A stretch of 64,000 nt of DNA, taken from Amycolatopsis sp. CA-128772 (lineage in GTDB: Bacteria > Actinomycetota > Actinomycetes > Mycobacteriales > Pseudonocardiaceae). Below, piece by piece: positions 51,021 to 59,521 of this stretch (its first letter is position 1; every line of letters starts with the position of its first letter). The notes beneath the pieces were generated by a model, which searched no databases, was not told the origin of the DNA, and saw only the letters and a list, made by a program, of their open reading frames with translations. Position numbers and translations under genes: made by a program. Where the stretch lies: contig NZ_PPHG01000066.1 of the NCBI RefSeq assembly GCF_002904295.1, positions 1 to 64,000 of the forward strand, given 5' to 3'.

Positions 51021-51727
51021 AAGTCGTGCACATGACAGAAGAGCGTCCGACCGAGGGTGAGCTGGACCAGGGGCGGGTCCGGGTCGCGGTCATCGAAGAC
51101 CACCCGCTGTACCGCGTCTCCGTGGAACGTGTGCTGGCCGAGGCCGACTTCGTCGAGCTCGGGGCGGTCGTCGACTCGGTCGCCCGGTTCCACGTGCACC
51201 GGCAGCCGCCGGGCAGCGTGGTCCTGCTCGACCTGGGACTGCCCGGGGTCGCGGGGGCGGCGGCCGTGCTGGAGGTGTGCGAGCTCGGGCACCACGTGCT
51301 CGTGGTCTCCGCACAGGCCGAGCCGGAGGTGGTGCTCGGCGCGATCGCGGCGGGGGCGCGCGGGTTCCTGTCGAAGGACGTCGACGCCGACGAGCTGCTG
51401 ATCGCGATCAAGACGGTCGCCGGCGGCGGCGCGTACGTCTCGGCCGTGGTCGCCGGGATGATCATGAAGGACAACGCCGACCGGCCCGCGGTGTCGGCCG
51501 AAGCCGAGCTGTCGCCGCGTGAGGAGCAGGTGCTGCGGCTGGTGGCGGCGGGGGAGCGGGACGTCGACATCGCGCTGATCCTCGGCATCGGCGTCCGGAC
51601 GGTCCGCGGCTACCTCGACCGGATCCGCGACAAGACCGGTGAACGGCGGCGGCCGGGGCTGGTCAAGGAGGCCATCCGCCGCGGCCTGATCGGCGGCGCG
51701 GGCCCCCGGCGCGGCGGCCGCAAATGA
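51017..51727 (+). CDS. LuxR/NarL-type response regulator 1
   Basis: A 236-residue response regulator with a receiver domain (about 20-135: acidic pair in VIEDHPLYR, phospho-acceptor Asp in LLDLGLPG, conserved Ser in VVSAQ, Lys in FLSKD) and a LuxR helix-turn-helix (about 165-228, SPREEQVLRLVAAGERDVDIALILGI). GTG at 51017 overlaps the eccB stop; an ATG five codons later is the alternative. No histidine kinase gene is nearby. The close overlap with eccB suggests that it regulates or reports on the secretion system. Confidence 0.9.
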   Translation: MKVVHMTEERPTEGELDQGRVRVAVIEDHPLYRVSVERVLAEADFVELGAVVDSVARFHVHRQPPGSVVLLDLGLPGVAGAAAVLEVCELGHHVLVVSAQAEPEVVLGAIAAGARGFLSKDVDADELLIAIKTVAGGGAYVSAVVAGMIMKDNADRPAVSAEAELSPREEQVLRLVAAGERDVDIALILGIGVRTVRGYLDRIRDKTGERRRPGLVKEAIRRGLIGGAGPRRGGRK

Positions 51728-52362
51728 GCGAGTCGGCGCGGCGCATCTCCGTGGGCGTGATCGAGGACCACCCGCTCTACCGGTACGCGCTGACCCGCGT
51801 GCTCACCGAGGCACCGGACATCGAGCTCGGCGCGGTCGCCGACTCGGTGGCCCGGTTCGCGGTCCAGGACCAGCCGGCGGGCAGCGTCGTCGTCCTCGAC
51901 CTCAAGCTGCGCGGTGTCCAGGACGCGGCCGCGGTCCTGGAGGTGGGGCAGATGGGGCACAAGGTGCTGGTGGTGTCCGCGCACGCGGAACAGCCGGAGG
52001 TGCTCGGCGCGATGCAGGCGGGCGCGAAGGGCTTCCTGTCCAAGGACGTCGACGGCGACGAGCTGCTGCGCGCGATCCGCACGATCGCCGACGACAACGC
52101 GTACGTGTCGCCGACGCTGGCCGGGATGATCATCCAGGACAGCGAGGAGCGGCACGCGGGCCCGAAGATCGTGTTGTCGGAGCGGGAAAAGCAGGTCCTG
52201 CGCCTGGTGGCGGCGGGGGAGCGGGACGTCGACGTGGCGGAGATCCTCAACATCAGCGTCCGCACGGTCCGCTCGTACCTGGACCGCATCCGCGACAAGA
52301 CCGGCGAACGGCGACGCGCGGGCTTCGTCCGCGTCGCCATCCGCGAGGGCCTGCTCCGCTAG
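51724..52362 (+). CDS. LuxR/NarL-type response regulator 2 (paralogue)
   Basis: A 212-residue paralogue of the preceding regulator with the same layout: VIEDHPLYRYAL, Asp in VVVLDLKLRG, VVSAH, GFLSKDVDGDE, and the C-terminal LSEREKQVLRLVAAGERDVDVAEIL helix-turn-helix. It overlaps the first by four bases. The pair must have arisen by tandem duplication; the DNA-binding helices differ at few positions, so they may bind related sites or form heterodimers. No kinase is encoded nearby. Confidence 0.9.
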   Translation: MSESARRISVGVIEDHPLYRYALTRVLTEAPDIELGAVADSVARFAVQDQPAGSVVVLDLKLRGVQDAAAVLEVGQMGHKVLVVSAHAEQPEVLGAMQAGAKGFLSKDVDGDELLRAIRTIADDNAYVSPTLAGMIIQDSEERHAGPKIVLSEREKQVLRLVAAGERDVDVAEILNISVRTVRSYLDRIRDKTGERRRAGFVRVAIREGLLR

Positions 52363-52375
52363 CCCGGACCCGACG

Positions 52376-53170
52376 CTAGAGGCGGCGGTTGGCCAGGGCT
52401 CCCGTGGCGGCGCGGGCCTGGGCCGACACCGCCGGGTCCACGTCCACCAGCAGCGTCTCCGCGCCCGCGCCCGCGGCGGCGACCACCCGGCCGAAGCCGT
52501 CCGCGACCAGCGAGTACCCGATCCCGGTCGGCGCCTTCGGGTTGACCGTGACGCCCGTCGCCGCGGGGTCGGCCTGGCCGCAGCCCAGCACCCAGCAGCC
52601 CGAATCCAGCGCCCGCGCGCGCACCAGGACCTCCCACTGGTCGCGCTTGCCCTCGCCCGCGCCCCACGACGCCGGCAGCAGGACGACGTCGGCGCCGTCG
52701 TCGGCGAGCGCGCGGAACAGTTCCGGGAAGCGCACGTCGTAGCAGGTCGCGACGCCGTAGACGACGCCGTCCAGCTCGAACGTCGTCGCCGTGGTGCCGG
52801 GCGCCACCGTGGCGGACTCGGCGAACCCGAACGCGTCGTAGAGGTGGATCTTGTCGTAGCCGCGGTGGTGCCCGCCGCCGGTGATCAGCAGCGTGTTGCG
52901 GACCCGTCCGTCCTCCGCCGGGGTGAACATCCCGGCGACGACGACCACGTCGTGCTCGGCGGCCACCGAAGCCACCGCCGAGGCCCACGGGCCGTCGAGG
53001 GGCTCCGCGATCGCGTCCAGCGGCCGGCCGAACCGCGCCATGGCCGCCTCGGGGAACACGACGATCCGCGCGCCGTCGGCGGCCGCCGCCTCGACGCCGG
53101 AGCGAATCAGCTTCAGGTTCGCCTCCGGATCGTCACCCGAGTTGACCTGGCACAACGCGATTCGCGCCAC
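52376..53170 (-). CDS. Carbon-nitrogen hydrolase (nitrilase superfamily)
   Basis: A 264-residue nitrilase-superfamily amidohydrolase with the Glu-Lys-Cys triad: Glu in VFPEAAMARFG, Lys in GYDKIHLYDAFG, Cys in VATCYDVRFPEL. The length and motifs fit the branch of omega-amidase/Nit-like and deaminated-glutathione amidase proteins, which are metabolite-repair enzymes; the substrate is not certain. GTG at 53170 follows GGAGG by five bases, which decides the start over a Met 6 codons upstream. It is convergent to response regulator 2 and divergent to hisD. Confidence 0.85.
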   Translation of the reverse strand: MARIALCQVNSGDDPEANLKLIRSGVEAAAADGARIVVFPEAAMARFGRPLDAIAEPLDGPWASAVASVAAEHDVVVVAGMFTPAEDGRVRNTLLITGGGHHRGYDKIHLYDAFGFAESATVAPGTTATTFELDGVVYGVATCYDVRFPELFRALADDGADVVLLPASWGAGEGKRDQWEVLVRARALDSGCWVLGCGQADPAATGVTVNPKAPTGIGYSLVADGFGRVVAAAGAGAETLLVDVDPAVSAQARAATGALANRRL

Positions 53171-53241
53171 CGCTGCCTCCTGCATGCTGGGATCGGCCGT
53201 CACCGGGGAGTATCGCCGACGGGCGTCCCAGTGTGACCTCG

Positions 53242-53247
53242 TACCCT
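53242..53247 (+). promoter_or_regulatory. Candidate leaderless -10 element for hisD
   Basis: TACCCT ends seven bases before the ATG at 53255. No ribosome-binding site is present, as expected for a leaderless transcript. Confidence 0.5.
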
Positions 53248-53254
53248 TGAGGGC

Positions 53255-54580
53255 ATGTTGAACCGCACCGACCTGCGCGGGCAGGTCCCGACCGCCGCCG
53301 AACTGCGCGCCACGCTCCCTCGCGCCGAATACGACGTGGACGCGGCGCTGCATCACGTGCGCCCGGTGGTCGAGGCGGTCCGCGACCGCGGTGTCGAAGC
53401 CGTCCTCGAGTACACCGAGAAGTTCGACAAGGTCCGCCCGGCTGCCGTGCGCGTGCCGCGCCCCGAGCTGACGCAGGCCCTGCGGGAGCTGGACCCGGCC
53501 GTCCGCGCCGCGCTCGAGGAGTCGATCACCCGCGCCCGGAAGGTGCACGCCGAGCAGGTCCGCACCGACGTCACGACCACCGTCGTCGAGGGCGGCACGG
53601 TCACCGAGAAGTGGGTGCCGGTCGAGCGCGTCGGGCTGTACGCGCCGGGAGGGCTGGCCGTGTACCCCTCGACGGTGGTGATGAACGTCGTCCCGGCGCA
53701 GATCGCCGGCGTCGGCTCACTGGTCGTCTGCTCGCCGCCGCAGGCCGCGTTCGGCGGGCTGCCGCACCCGACCATCCTCGCCGCGGCCGAGCTGCTCGGC
53801 GTCGACGAGGTGTGGGCGGCCGGCGGCGCGCAGGCCGTCGCGCTGCTGGCGTACGGCGGCACGGACACCGACGGCGCCGAGCTGACCCCGGTCGACGTCG
53901 TCACCGGCCCCGGCAACATCTACCTCACCGCGGCCAAGCGGCTCCTGCGCGGCCTGATCGGCATCGACGCCGAGGCCGGGCCGACCGAGATCGCCATCCT
54001 CGCCGACGAGACGGCCGACCCGGTGCACGTCGCCGCGGACCTGATCAGCCAGGCCGAGCACGACCCACTGGCGGCGAGCGTCCTGGTGACGACGTCGGCG
54101 GAGCTGGCCGACGCCGTCGACCACGAACTGCTGAACCGCGTCGCGGCGACGAAGCACGCTTCGCGGGTTGCCGAAGCGCTGGGCGGTAAGCAGTCCGGCG
54201 TCATTCTGGTGTCCACAGTGGACGACGGCGTCCGGGTCGTCGACGCCTACGCGGCCGAGCACCTGGAGATCCAGACGGCGGACGCGCGCGCGGTCGCCGC
54301 CCGGATCCGCAACGCGGGCGCGATCTTCGTCGGCGCGTACGCCCCGGTGTCGCTCGGCGACTACTGCGCCGGGTCCAACCACGTGCTGCCCACCGGCGGG
54401 TTCGCCCGCCACTCCTCGGGCCTGTCCGTGCAGAGCTTCCTCAAGGGCATCCACGTCGTGGACTACACCGAGGACGCGCTGCGCGAGGTCGCCGGCCGGG
54501 TCGTCGCGCTGGCCGACGCCGAGGACCTGCCCGCGCACGGCGAGGCCGTCACCGCGCGCTTCGGAGGTGCGATCCGATGA
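53255..54580 (+). CDS. hisD: Histidinol dehydrogenase
   Basis: A 441-residue zinc enzyme that carries out the last two steps of histidine synthesis, from histidinol to histidine, with NAD. Signature segments: VPGGLAVYPSTVVMNVVPAQ (core PGGLAVYPS), HPTILAAAELLGVDEVWAAGGAQAVALLAYG (core AAGGAQAVA), VTGPGNIYLTAAKR, the zinc/catalytic region ISQAEHDP, and SVQSFLKGIHVVDY at the C-terminal end. It overlaps hisC by four bases; the his genes form a coupled operon. Confidence 0.97.
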   Translation: MLNRTDLRGQVPTAAELRATLPRAEYDVDAALHHVRPVVEAVRDRGVEAVLEYTEKFDKVRPAAVRVPRPELTQALRELDPAVRAALEESITRARKVHAEQVRTDVTTTVVEGGTVTEKWVPVERVGLYAPGGLAVYPSTVVMNVVPAQIAGVGSLVVCSPPQAAFGGLPHPTILAAAELLGVDEVWAAGGAQAVALLAYGGTDTDGAELTPVDVVTGPGNIYLTAAKRLLRGLIGIDAEAGPTEIAILADETADPVHVAADLISQAEHDPLAASVLVTTSAELADAVDHELLNRVAATKHASRVAEALGGKQSGVILVSTVDDGVRVVDAYAAEHLEIQTADARAVAARIRNAGAIFVGAYAPVSLGDYCAGSNHVLPTGGFARHSSGLSVQSFLKGIHVVDYTEDALREVAGRVVALADAEDLPAHGEAVTARFGGAIR

Positions 54581-55743
54581 CGATCGGCGAAGAGGTCACC
54601 CTGGACCAGCTGCCGCTGCGCGAAGACCTGCGCGGCAAATCGCCGTACGGTGCGCCGCAGCTGGACGTCCCGATCCGGCTCAACACGAACGAGAACCCGT
54701 ACCCGCCGCCGCCCGAGCTCGTCGCGGACGTGGCGGAGGCGGTTCGTCTCGAGGCCGCCGAGCTGCACCGCTACCCGGACCGGGACGCGGTGGCGCTGCG
54801 CCAGGACCTGGCGGACTACCTGAGCGTGTCGACGCGGGTGGTGCTGTCGGAGGCGAACGTCTGGGCGGCGAACGGGTCCAACGAGGTGCTGCAGCAGATC
54901 CTGCAGGCGTTCGGCGGGCCCGGGCGCCGCGCGCTCGGCTTCGAGCCGTCGTACTCGATGCACCCGATCATCGCCTCCGGCACCCGCACCGAGTGGATCC
55001 CGGCGCCGCGCCGCGCCGACTTCACCCTGGACACGGCCGCGGCGGCCGCGGTCATCGCGGAACGGCGTCCGGACGTCGTGTTCGTGACGAGCCCGAACAA
55101 CCCGACGGGTGGTTCGATCCCGCTGTCCGAGCTGCGGGTGCTGCTCGACGCGGCCACCGGAATCGTCGTGGTCGACGAGGCGTACGCGGAGTTCTCGTCG
55201 CAGCCGAGCGCGGTCGAGCTGCTGGCGGACTACCCGTCGCGGCTGATCGTCTCGCGCACGATGAGCAAGGCGTTCGCCTTCGCCGGTGGCCGGCTCGGCT
55301 ACCTGGCGGCGGCGCCGGCGGTGGTCGACGCGCTGCAGCTGGTGCGCCTGCCGTACCACCTGTCGCGGCTGACGCAGGCGGCGGCACGGGCGGCCCTGCG
55401 CCACGCGGACGCCACGTTGGACAGCGTGCACAAGCTGGCCGCGGAACGCGACCGGGTCGTGGAAGCGCTGGCGGGGTTGGGGTACGACCCGGTCCCGAGC
55501 GACTCCAACTTCGTCCTCTTCGGACGGTTCGCGACGCCGTCGGCCGCTTGGCAGTCCTATTTGGACCGCGGGGTGCTGATCCGCGACCCGGGCATCCCCG
55601 GTCACCTGCGCGTGAGCATCGGCACCCCGGAAGAGAACGACGCCTTCCTCGAGGCTTCTGTCCCCTGGGGCCAAGCCCCAGACCCCAGCCGGGGGGCAAG
55701 CCCCCCTGGACCCCCCAACGCGGTTAAGGAAGTCTCGCGATGA
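54577..55743 (+). CDS. hisC: Histidinol-phosphate aminotransferase with a REP-derived insert near the C-terminus
   Basis: A 388-residue class I/II PLP aminotransferase that makes histidinol phosphate from imidazole acetol phosphate. Motifs: NTNENPYPPP, the PLP region SPNNPTGG, and SRTMSKAFAFAGGRLG with the Schiff-base lysine. The family tail would run from ENDAFLEA to KEVSR; here 23 residues (55657-55725) are inserted, rich in Pro and Gly. They are encoded by a GC-rich double stem-loop that matches the REP-like element at 23,630. The insert keeps the frame and ends five residues before the stop, so the enzyme is probably still active. It overlaps hisB by four bases. Confidence 0.95.
   Translation: MTIGEEVTLDQLPLREDLRGKSPYGAPQLDVPIRLNTNENPYPPPPELVADVAEAVRLEAAELHRYPDRDAVALRQDLADYLSVSTRVVLSEANVWAANGSNEVLQQILQAFGGPGRRALGFEPSYSMHPIIASGTRTEWIPAPRRADFTLDTAAAAAVIAERRPDVVFVTSPNNPTGGSIPLSELRVLLDAATGIVVVDEAYAEFSSQPSAVELLADYPSRLIVSRTMSKAFAFAGGRLGYLAAAPAVVDALQLVRLPYHLSRLTQAAARAALRHADATLDSVHKLAAERDRVVEALAGLGYDPVPSDSNFVLFGRFATPSAAWQSYLDRGVLIRDPGIPGHLRVSIGTPEENDAFLEASVPWGQAPDPSRGASPPGPPNAVKEVSR
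55657..55725. repeat. REP-like palindromic element inside hisC
   Basis: A 69-base stretch with two stem-loops, GGGGC-CAA-GCCCC and GGGGGGC-AAG-CCCCCC, closing with TGGACCCCCC. It shares order and stem sequences with the element at 23,630-23,671 and lies in frame within the last codons of hisC. Confidence 0.8.
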
Positions 55744-56339
55744 CCCGCATCGGCAAGGTCGAACGGACCACCAAGGAGTCCTCGATCTTCGTGCAGCTGG
55801 ACCTCGACGGAACGGGCGAGGTCGACATCTCGACCGGCGTCCCGTTCTACGACCACATGCTGACGGCGTTCGGCGTCCACGGCTCGCTGGACCTGAAGGT
55901 CGAGGCCACCGGCGACGTCCACATCGACGCCCACCACACGGTGGAGGACACGGCGATCGTGCTGGGGCAGGCGATCCGCCAGGCCCTGGGCGACAAGAGC
56001 GGGATCCGCCGGTTCGGCGACGCCTGGATCCCGATGGACGAAACCCTGGCCCACGCGGCGATCGACGTCTCGGGCCGGCCGTACTGCGTGCACGTGGGCG
56101 AGCCGGAGCAGTTCACCACGTTCACGATCGGCGGCAACTACCCGTTCGTGCTGACCCGGCACGTGTTCGACTCGCTGGCGTTCCACGCGCAGATCGCCCT
56201 GCACGTCCGGGTGATCCACGGCCGCGACCCGCACCACATCGCGGAGGCGGAGTACAAGGCGGTGGCCCGCGCCCTGCGCACGGCGACGGAGCCGGACCCG
56301 AGGGCGGGCGGCATCCCGTCGACGAAGGGCGTGCTCTAG
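55740..56339 (+). CDS. hisB: Imidazoleglycerol-phosphate dehydratase
   Basis: A 199-residue single-domain HisB that dehydrates imidazole glycerol phosphate. The two manganese-binding repeats are visible as DHMLTAFGVHG/DVHIDAHHTVEDTAI and as HVFDSLAFHAQIALHV/HHIAEAEYKAVARAL, shown here in part. The length is normal for the monofunctional enzyme. It overlaps hisC by four bases, and its stop overlaps the end of the convergent MBL gene by four bases. Confidence 0.97.
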   Translation: MTRIGKVERTTKESSIFVQLDLDGTGEVDISTGVPFYDHMLTAFGVHGSLDLKVEATGDVHIDAHHTVEDTAIVLGQAIRQALGDKSGIRRFGDAWIPMDETLAHAAIDVSGRPYCVHVGEPEQFTTFTIGGNYPFVLTRHVFDSLAFHAQIALHVRVIHGRDPHHIAEAEYKAVARALRTATEPDPRAGGIPSTKGVL

Positions 56340-56905
56340 ACCTCGGACACGGTTCCCGGCTTGGCGACTGCGTCGGTTCCGGCGCGGTCGGCAGCTTGGG
56401 CCGGGTCGAGGAACGGGCCGAGGTGGGTCAGCACGAGCTTCCCCGCAGCGTGACCTGCGCGGGCTGCGTCCTCCGGCGTCAGGTGCACCGGCGACGGTGC
56501 CGGCACGTCGGCCTCGCACAGGAAGAGGTCCGCGCCGGCGGCCAGTTCGGTGAGCGCCGCGTACGGGCCGGTGTCGCCGGAGTAGGCGAGTACGCGGTCG
56601 CCGTCGGTGACGCGGACGCCGAACGCCGGGAAGCCGTGCTCGGCCGCGGTGGTGGCCAGGGTCAGCCCGCCGGCTTCGGCGAAGTGGCCGGGCAGCAGAT
56701 CGGCGACGTGGTCGGCGTGCAGGTGCGAGATCCAGATGGCGTCGACGTCGGTGAGCGCCGTGTGCTGCTGCAGCGCGGCGAGGGTGCCGGGGCCGGCGTC
56801 CAGCCAGACGGTCGCGCCGCCGCCGCGCACGAGGTAGCCGGAGCAGGGTTCCCCCGGCCGCGGGTAGGAGCTGGCGCTGCCCAGCACGATCAGGTCCAAG
56901 GGCAT
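56336..56905 (-). CDS. MBL-fold metal-dependent hydrolase (RNase Z-like)
   Basis: A 189-residue, rather short metallo-beta-lactamase fold protein. The zinc motif is HLHADHVAD (residues about 61-69), with Asp in AYSGDTGPY and later His in KLVLTHLGPF. It lacks the flexible exosite arm of RNase Z and belongs to the small RNase Z-like MBL proteins. The substrate is unknown. It may hydrolyse a phosphodiester or lactone. Confidence 0.85.
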   Translation of the reverse strand: MPLDLIVLGSASSYPRPGEPCSGYLVRGGGATVWLDAGPGTLAALQQHTALTDVDAIWISHLHADHVADLLPGHFAEAGGLTLATTAAEHGFPAFGVRVTDGDRVLAYSGDTGPYAALTELAAGADLFLCEADVPAPSPVHLTPEDAARAGHAAGKLVLTHLGPFLDPAQAADRAGTDAVAKPGTVSEV

Positions 56906-56922
56906 GTGGCACCCTAACCGGC

Positions 56923-57081
56923 GTGAACAGTGGTGTGGTCGGCGTGCTCCTGCTCGCCCTGGGCGGTTTCCTGGTGGGCGGCGTCTACTCGACGTGGAAG
57001 ACGGCCAAGTTCATGGCCGTGGTGCTGGGGATCGCGGCCCTCCTCGCCATCGGCGGCGCGATCTTCTGGTTCTCCAGCTGA
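56923..57081 (+). CDS. 52-residue two-helix membrane protein
   Basis: A short gene with a GTG at 56923 and stop at 57079-57081, encoding two hydrophobic helices (VVGVLLLALGGFLVGGVY and FMAVVLGIAALLAIGGAIF) joined by the basic turn STWKTAK. Both helices end in aromatic residues. Third-position GC is like that of neighbouring genes. It is followed by a hairpin terminator and preceded by the divergent MBL gene, 17 bases away. I know small proteins like this in actinobacteria near the his genes but no function. Confidence 0.75.
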   Translation: MNSGVVGVLLLALGGFLVGGVYSTWKTAKFMAVVLGIAALLAIGGAIFWFSS

Positions 57082-57085
57082 AACG

Positions 57086-57121
57086 GTGAAGGCCCCCTCG
57101 GCGCACCGGGAGGGCCTTCAC
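57086..57121. terminator. Hairpin terminator between the small membrane protein and the MMPL gene
   Basis: GTGAAGGCCC and GGGCCTTCAC form a 10-bp stem around a 16-base loop region that can pair further. It lies between convergent genes and may serve both. Confidence 0.7.
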
Positions 57122-57133
57122 ACACGCGGACGA

Positions 57134-59317
57134 TCAGCGGCTCGCGCCGACCAGCTCCCGCCCGTCGTCGCCGGGGGCGTCGTCCAGCTGCTTCGTCAGC
57201 TTCTCGCCCTCCACGTCCACGTCCGGCAGCACCCGGTCGAGCCACTTCGGCAGCCACCACGCGCCGCGGCCGAGCAGGGACATCACCGCCGGGACCAGCG
57301 TCATCCGGACCACGAACGCGTCCACCAGCACGCCGAACGCCAGCGCGAAGCCGATCGACTGGATCAGCGACGATTCCGCGAGGATGAAGCCGGCGAACAC
57401 GCTGATCATGATCAGCGCCGCCGCGACCACCACGCGCGCCCCGTGGCGGAAGCCCGTGACCATCGCCTCCTGCGGCTCCGCGCCGTGGACGTGCTCCTCG
57501 CGCATCCGCGTCACCAGGAACACCTGGTAGTCCATCGCCAGCCCGAACAGCACGCCGATCAGCAGGATCGGCAGCATGCTCATGATCGGGCCGGTCGAGG
57601 CGACGCCGAGCAGGTCCGTGAGCCAGCCCCACTGGAACACCGCGACCACTGCGCCGAAGGTCGCCGCGACCGAGCCGAGGAAGCCGATCGTGGCCTTCAG
57701 CGGCACCACCACCGAGCGGAACACCAGCATCAGCAGCACGAACGCCAGCCCGACGATCAGCGCCAGGTACGGCAGCATCGCGTCCGACAGCTTCTCGGAG
57801 ACGTCGATGTTCGCCGCCGTCTGCCCGGTGACCGACAGCTTCGCGTCCAGCGAGCCGGATTCCGTCCGGATCGCGGACACCAGGTCCTCGGTCTGCGTGC
57901 TGCTCGGACCGCTCTTCGGGATCACCGTCAGCAACGCCGTGTCACCGGTCTGGTTGACGCGCGGCGGGGTGACGGCGGCGACGTCCGGCAGCTTCTGGAT
58001 CGCGGCCGCGGCCTGGCCGAGCGCGGCCTGGCGGTTGGCGCTCGCGGAGACGTCGACGACCACCAGCAGCGGCCCGTTGGAGCCCTCGCCGAAGCTGCGG
58101 CTGGCGATGTCGTACGCCTTCTTCTGCGTCGACTCGGGCGCCGCGGTGCTGTCGTTGGGCAGGCCGAGCTGCATGCTCAGCGCGGGGAGCGCGACGACGG
58201 CCATGCCGGCCAGCGCGACGAGCAGCACCGGGATCCGGTGGCGGGCGACGAACCGCGCCCAGCGCTCGCCGTGCGTCGTTTCGATCGGCTTGCGGCGCAG
58301 CCGGATGCGGCCGCCGGCGACCCGTGCGCCGGCGAACCCGAGGATCGCGGGCAGCAGCGTCAGGGCGATCAGCACGGCGATCGCGACGGTGACGGCCGCG
58401 GCGACCCCCATCTGGCCGAGGAACGGGATGCCGACCACGGTCAGGCCGGCCAGCGCGATGATCACGGTGAGCCCGGCGAACACGACGGCGGACCCGGCGG
58501 TGCCCGTGGCGCGGCCGGCGGCTTCCTCGGGGTCGCGGCCGATGCTCAGCTCGTGGCGGTAGCGCGACACGATGAACAGCGCGTAGTCGATGCCGACGGC
58601 GAGGCCGATCATCAGCGCCAGGATCGGCGTGTTCGAGTTCAGCTCGAGGAACCCGGAGGCGAGGAAGATGCCCGCCATCCCGGTGCCGACTCCGATCAGC
58701 GCGGTGAGCAGCGGGATCCCGGCCGCGAGCAGCGAGCCGAAGGTGATGATCAGCACGACGGCGGCCACCGCGACACCCAGGCCTTCGGTGGCGCCGGTCG
58801 CGGGCACGCCCTGCACGGCGTCGCCGCCGAACTCGACGGTGAACCCGGCGGCGCGGCCGGCGTTCGCCGTGTCGAGCAGCGCCTGGCGGTCGCCGTCGGT
58901 GAGTTCGTACGCCTTCGCTCCGTAACTGACCTGAGCGAGCGCGACGCGCTGGTCGGGGGAGATGGACCGCGCCTGGAACGGGTCGACGACGGCGACGACC
59001 TTCGGTGCCGTCTTCAGCTGGCCGACGAGGGCTTCGACGGCGGCCTTGCCCTTCGCGTCGGTCACCGTGGTCCCGGCCGGCGCCTCGATGACCACGCGTG
59101 CGGTGGCGCCACCCGCGTTGGCCTGCGGAAACTTCTCCGTGAGCTGGTCGATCGCCCGCTGCGACTCGGTGCCGGGGATCGTCACCGAGTTCGACAGCTG
59201 GCCCGACAGCGTCAGCGCGCCCAGGCCGAGCGCCACGAGGACGGCCGCCCAAACGGCCGCGACCAGCGCTTTCCGCCGGAAGGAGAACCGGCCCAGCCGG
59301 TACAGGAAGGTCGCCAC
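57134..59317 (-). CDS. MMPL/RND-superfamily exporter
   Basis: A 727-residue exporter with twelve membrane helices in two repeats, each preceded by a large extracellular loop. The proton-relay pairs are visible as Asp-Tyr in GLAVGIDYALF (first repeat) and in GLAMDYQVFLV (second repeat). It ends in an acidic tail (EGEKLTKQLDDAPGDD). The size is that of YdgH/YdfJ-like MMPL proteins and smaller than mycobacterial lipid-exporting MmpL proteins. The divergent TetR regulator and five operator copies suggest that it is induced by a substrate, perhaps a drug or lipid. Confidence 0.9.
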   Translation of the reverse strand: MATFLYRLGRFSFRRKALVAAVWAAVLVALGLGALTLSGQLSNSVTIPGTESQRAIDQLTEKFPQANAGGATARVVIEAPAGTTVTDAKGKAAVEALVGQLKTAPKVVAVVDPFQARSISPDQRVALAQVSYGAKAYELTDGDRQALLDTANAGRAAGFTVEFGGDAVQGVPATGATEGLGVAVAAVVLIITFGSLLAAGIPLLTALIGVGTGMAGIFLASGFLELNSNTPILALMIGLAVGIDYALFIVSRYRHELSIGRDPEEAAGRATGTAGSAVVFAGLTVIIALAGLTVVGIPFLGQMGVAAAVTVAIAVLIALTLLPAILGFAGARVAGGRIRLRRKPIETTHGERWARFVARHRIPVLLVALAGMAVVALPALSMQLGLPNDSTAAPESTQKKAYDIASRSFGEGSNGPLLVVVDVSASANRQAALGQAAAAIQKLPDVAAVTPPRVNQTGDTALLTVIPKSGPSSTQTEDLVSAIRTESGSLDAKLSVTGQTAANIDVSEKLSDAMLPYLALIVGLAFVLLMLVFRSVVVPLKATIGFLGSVAATFGAVVAVFQWGWLTDLLGVASTGPIMSMLPILLIGVLFGLAMDYQVFLVTRMREEHVHGAEPQEAMVTGFRHGARVVVAAALIMISVFAGFILAESSLIQSIGFALAFGVLVDAFVVRMTLVPAVMSLLGRGAWWLPKWLDRVLPDVDVEGEKLTKQLDDAPGDDGRELVGASR

Positions 59318-59374
59318 GAGTCAGCTCCGTTTCGCCCGAACGGGGTCAGTTCACTCCACAGGGTCTTTTCCAAG

Positions 59375-59484
59375 CTAGCCGATCGGCAAGGGTGACTCCA
59401 AGCCGATCGGCAAGTATGTGACTTGCCGAACAGCAGGTTTAGTCCTAGCCGACCGGCTAGTAAGGCGGTTTGCCGATCGACAAG
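59375..59484. promoter_or_regulatory. Array of five TetR-type operators
   Basis: Five 16-base imperfect palindromes with consensus YTWGCCGANCGGCWAG lie at 59375-59390, 59399-59414, 59422-59437, 59445-59460 and 59469-59484. The start-to-start spacing is 24, 23, 23 and 24 bases. The fourth is the most symmetric (CTAGCCG/CGGCTAG). They fill the 204-base gap between the divergent MMPL and TetR genes. A binding protein is inferred to be the adjacent TetR. Confidence 0.85.
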
Positions 59485-59521
59485 GCGTGACGTAGGCTCC
59501 GACGGCTGCTGAGGAGGAAGA

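Noticed and set aside
51017..52362. A two-component system with kinase and regulator
   Set aside because: Both proteins have receiver and LuxR domains; neither has a histidine kinase domain, so it is a pair of regulators.
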